A DNA stretch of 64,000 nucleotides. It comes from Branchiostoma lanceolatum (Eukaryota > Chordata > Leptocardii > Amphioxiformes > Branchiostomatidae). A model generated the notes under the pieces. It was not told the origin of the DNA. It saw only the letters and a program-made list of their open reading frames with translations, and searched no databases. Each line of letters opens with the position of its first letter. Position 1 is the first letter of the stretch. Positions 62,701-64,000 of the stretch are shown one piece after another. The stretch is from assembly GCF_035083965.1 (NCBI RefSeq), contig NC_089729.1, forward strand, positions 17,720,964 through 17,784,963, in the 5' to 3' direction. The position numbers and the translations under genes were made by a program.

Positions 62701-63877
62701 CTCGATATTGGAAACAAAGTACTCATTGTTCGTAACAATTGGCTCGTTGTTCGAAAATTTCCCTACTTGGCCATGCACATCATCTGGAAATAGAAAAACA
62801 AGTGACAAATGAAGTGGTCTTTCAGACCAACATCGTTCGTACCTTCGTATAGTTTAACCCTTGTTTAAGTAACATCAGTCTACCTTTCCCCAACAGAACG
62901 CCTCTGAGAGTGCAGAATCACAATCGGAGGCTACAGCCTTTCAAGATGGGAAGGAGATGGCATCTAAAGACAAGGAACATCAAGAGGGCACGGACGTCGT
63001 CAGTGGTGATGAAGAAATGAATACAAAAGAAGAGGAAAGCGGGGGAGAGGGGGAAGAGATCGAAAAAAGGAAGGACAAGGGTGACGATACAGTCATCAAC
63101 AGCCACGAGGGTAGAATCAATGAGCAACTTCAGGAAGAATCGGTAAGTGGTTTCTCTAGAGGCTTTCAATCAAAATATAAGATATCTTGAGTTACAGTAA
63201 ACCATTCTTGTAAGCAATGTAGTCTGAAATGTTTAGGTCACTTGAAAAAATGGTTCCAATGTAAGTAGAATTCTTTGTGCTCCATCACAATTGGCTATCT
63301 ACTTTGTCGTGGATTGCTTTTGCTAAGATGTATAGGTTCGAACGAGAGATAAGCAACGTATGTTTGACTTTAAATCTAATTAGGAATTCGCGCACTTTTG
63401 TTTAAGGGGTCAAGACAAGTTGATGTGTCTGTACCAGAAGAAGCAGAAACAGAAAAGAGCAATACCAGCACGAAGCCCAAAACTACACATCAAGCGCCTG
63501 TTGATACGGTAAGGGTGTAGTCAACCCTGGTGATTTGGGAGCCAGAAGTCCATTAGTAAGGCCACAGAAAGTAAATGTTAGGAATCCTGTCTTCTGGAGA
63601 CCGCAAACCTTTAAGTGTGAACAAGCCAAAAAATTCCATAGATGTCTTCGAAACGTTCATTTGAAACGGTATATACTATGTCACGTAATAAGCATATCAT
63701 TTTGAATTTGACATATATTTCTGAGAAAAATTGTTTAAAACTCCTTGAAAAAGTCTGTGTTGTGTGGAAAAGATGTGAAGCTCCCTCTCATAAGGATCTT
63801 TCTTCTCTCCTCAGACCAAAACAAAGTCCAAGAAGAACAAGAAGCAATTGAAAGCAGCTGCAAAAAGGCAGAGGAGG
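53782..63877 (+). CDS. TPR protein with lysine-rich repeated exon modules, 14 exons seen, 3' end outside window
   Basis: Exons 53782-53924, 54787-54832, 55431-55631, 56440-56476, 57195-57334, 57788-57844, 58500-58613, 58948-59049, 59373-59417, 59600-59674, 62308-62373, 62897-63142, 63407-63508 and 63815-63877 are all in phase (1437 nt, 479 residues so far). The start follows an acceptor at 53747 and gives MEYLWAYDPYTDSFHLEEEE. Residues about 68-178 form TPR-like helices: EEAKGCYDEQDFEAAYRYYS, ISYTNRAVCCYRRGDYGLVI, then YWKAMALKKLHRYTDAW with AEQCKRIA. Residues from about 180 on are disordered and charged: exon modules with DVSVPEEAETEKSNTST, then PKKSKKQSKAERRRK or PKTKSKQKK, alternating with acidic stretches. 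I do not recognise the orthologue; a chaperone or ubiquitin adaptor role is only a guess from the TPR. Exons 6/7 and the 8-9-10 block are tandem duplicates. Confidence 0.78.
53942..54323. mobile_element. hAT-type MITE with perfect 8-bp duplication
   Basis: TTATATAC at 53934-53941 and 54324-54331; ends CACCCTCCTTAAAGCAGGAC and its complement. Arms run on for about 60 bp (TATCGCTCGATTCGTCGTTG). Two GTCTACCG / CGGTAGAC and GGCGCC pairs inside. 17 bp after the end of TPR gene exon 1. Confidence 0.9.
55270..55325. repeat. (TGTTG)n microsatellite
   Basis: Nine or so GTGTT units in TPR gene intron 2. Confidence 0.9.
55653..56004. mobile_element. MITE with TTAA duplication (copy T3)
   Basis: TTAA at 55649-55652 and 56005-56008; ends AGGAAACCCAAGCAATATTA and TAATATTGCTTTGGTTGCCT. 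Starts 17 bp after the exon 3 donor of the TPR gene. Confidence 0.85.
56747..57052. mobile_element. Second copy of the CACCCTC hAT-type MITE
   Basis: CACCCTCATTAAATGAGGAC, CCCTATCGCTC and GCTCGCTCGC match the element at 53942; the interior is in the opposite orientation (ATAATTAATGAGCTATCC, GGTTTAGCAAACCCTCTGAT). Right end unclear. In TPR gene intron 4. Confidence 0.7.
58055..58275 (+). pseudogene. Non-LTR retrotransposon 3' end fragment
   Basis: After an (ACAG)n run at 58031-58058, CATTCGTTCTTCCCCCGCAC and following encode FFPRTIP-like and QWNA-like residues of a LINE ORF2 tail, ending in a G-run and GATGAGGATGATGATGAGG. In TPR gene intron 6, between the two duplicated exons. Confidence 0.65.
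59692..59778 (+). pseudogene. Decayed duplicate of TPR gene exon 8/13, hit by a transposon
   Basis: AAAACAGAAAAGAGCTACAA, CATCCAAAACTGCACTTCAA and GCACATGTTGATA align with exon 13 (63407-63508). The match stops at TAA, where the Harbinger-like element starts, and resumes after it at 61844 as GGTAGGGGTTTAGTCAACC, the duplicate of the donor and intron start. Confidence 0.8.
59918..60975 (-). pseudogene. Non-LTR retrotransposon 3' end inside the Harbinger-like element
   Basis: Minus strand: frame from about 60950 reads ENDWATHVQDILCRHVW and FLPGWREPLRNLSKLKNFYK, then RITT; after the nested insertion it resumes as LRISARCLEVENDRHH with RLCPTCNENIEDKFQF and HLxx-type residues. Ends in AATAAAG at about 59935. 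Same clade as 21398-21960. Confidence 0.75.
60388..60673 (-). mobile_element. Nested LINE 3' end with 9-bp target duplication
   Basis: TGTAGTTAT at 60379-60387 and 60674-60682. On the minus strand it encodes KKVQQRRMKLAGRCIRHPEI, RGRPRVTYLDNLRSDTNLQD and MEDKVLWRELSGLVRAGART, a different LINE clade, and ends in (TAAG)n. Confidence 0.88.
61931..62143. mobile_element. TTCGCGG-rich MITE
   Basis: Ends ACTGTAAATGCAGAAATGTT and AAATGCATTTACT complement; interior alternates TTCGCGGT, GGTTTTA and ACCACCGCG. In TPR gene, before exon 11. Confidence 0.75.
62572..62650 (+). pseudogene. Decayed duplicate of TPR gene exon 10
   Basis: AATGGATGAGTTTGAAAATC and GAAAGAAGAAACGAAAAAGC align with exon 10 (59600-59674), but the acceptor has become CCGAG and the donor GTTAGT is lost. 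Confidence 0.7.
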
Positions 63878-64000
63878 GTATGAACTTCACTTCTATAATA
63901 TACTTCACCCGTAAACATTCTAAAGGTTTTATTTACCTTGTAAATATCAACAATGAGCCTGTTTAGATAGCCTATGTTCATATTGATTGTGTAGTGCTTA

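Overview
The window reads as a metazoan nuclear genome segment, most likely a lancelet (Branchiostoma-like cephalochordate). All genes have multiple GT-AG introns, coding density is low, and the introns are crowded with tRNA-derived SINEs, non-LTR retrotransposon tails, Penelope-like remnants and many families of small inverted-repeat transposons. Three genes have close vertebrate orthologues (ASPSCR1, GID4, ATPAF2), and MRM2 is recognisable across eukaryotes. The species call is inference; no search was possible.

Layout. 1-4543 (-): 5' half of ASPSCR1/TUG, running off the left edge. 5142-7203 (+): a two-exon BTB-BACK-kelch gene, head to head with ASPSCR1. 7204-18532: no convincing gene; minisatellite, small palindromic elements, a 1.58 kb Tigger-like element, a hAT-like element with internal tandem repeats, and a broken non-LTR reverse transcriptase tail. 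18533-27801 (-): a 13-exon gene that I reconstructed exon by exon, with every splice phase closing. Its 345-residue product has a presequence-like N-terminus, a flavin-reductase-type FMN-binding domain, and a second C-terminal domain otherwise known to me as a separate bacterial protein. 28314-31943 (+): MRM2, head to head with it. 31944-35126: untranslated or intergenic sequence with a SINE and a hAT-type MITE. 35127-40962 (-): GID4. 41298-47361 (+): ATPAF2, head to head with GID4 as in the human genome. 47362-53747: intergenic, with a LINE tail and a SINE. 53782-64000 (+): a TPR gene, open at the right edge, whose lysine-rich tail is being built by tandem exon duplication and invaded by nested transposons.

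Three of the four intergenic junctions that carry a recognisable promoter are divergent pairs with less than 0.6 kb between start codons. Two of the pairs contain probable mitochondrial proteins (flavin-reductase fusion with MRM2; ATPAF2 with GID4).

The strongest points for a second look are: the flavin-reductase fusion; the exon-module amplification in the TPR gene, with a Harbinger-like element inserted at one exon's splice donor and two LINE insertions inside that; hammerhead-ribozyme-like cores in repeats resembling Penelope terminal repeats; and a large family of GGTAC-rich inverted-repeat elements. No CRISPR, rRNA gene or intact tRNA gene was seen.
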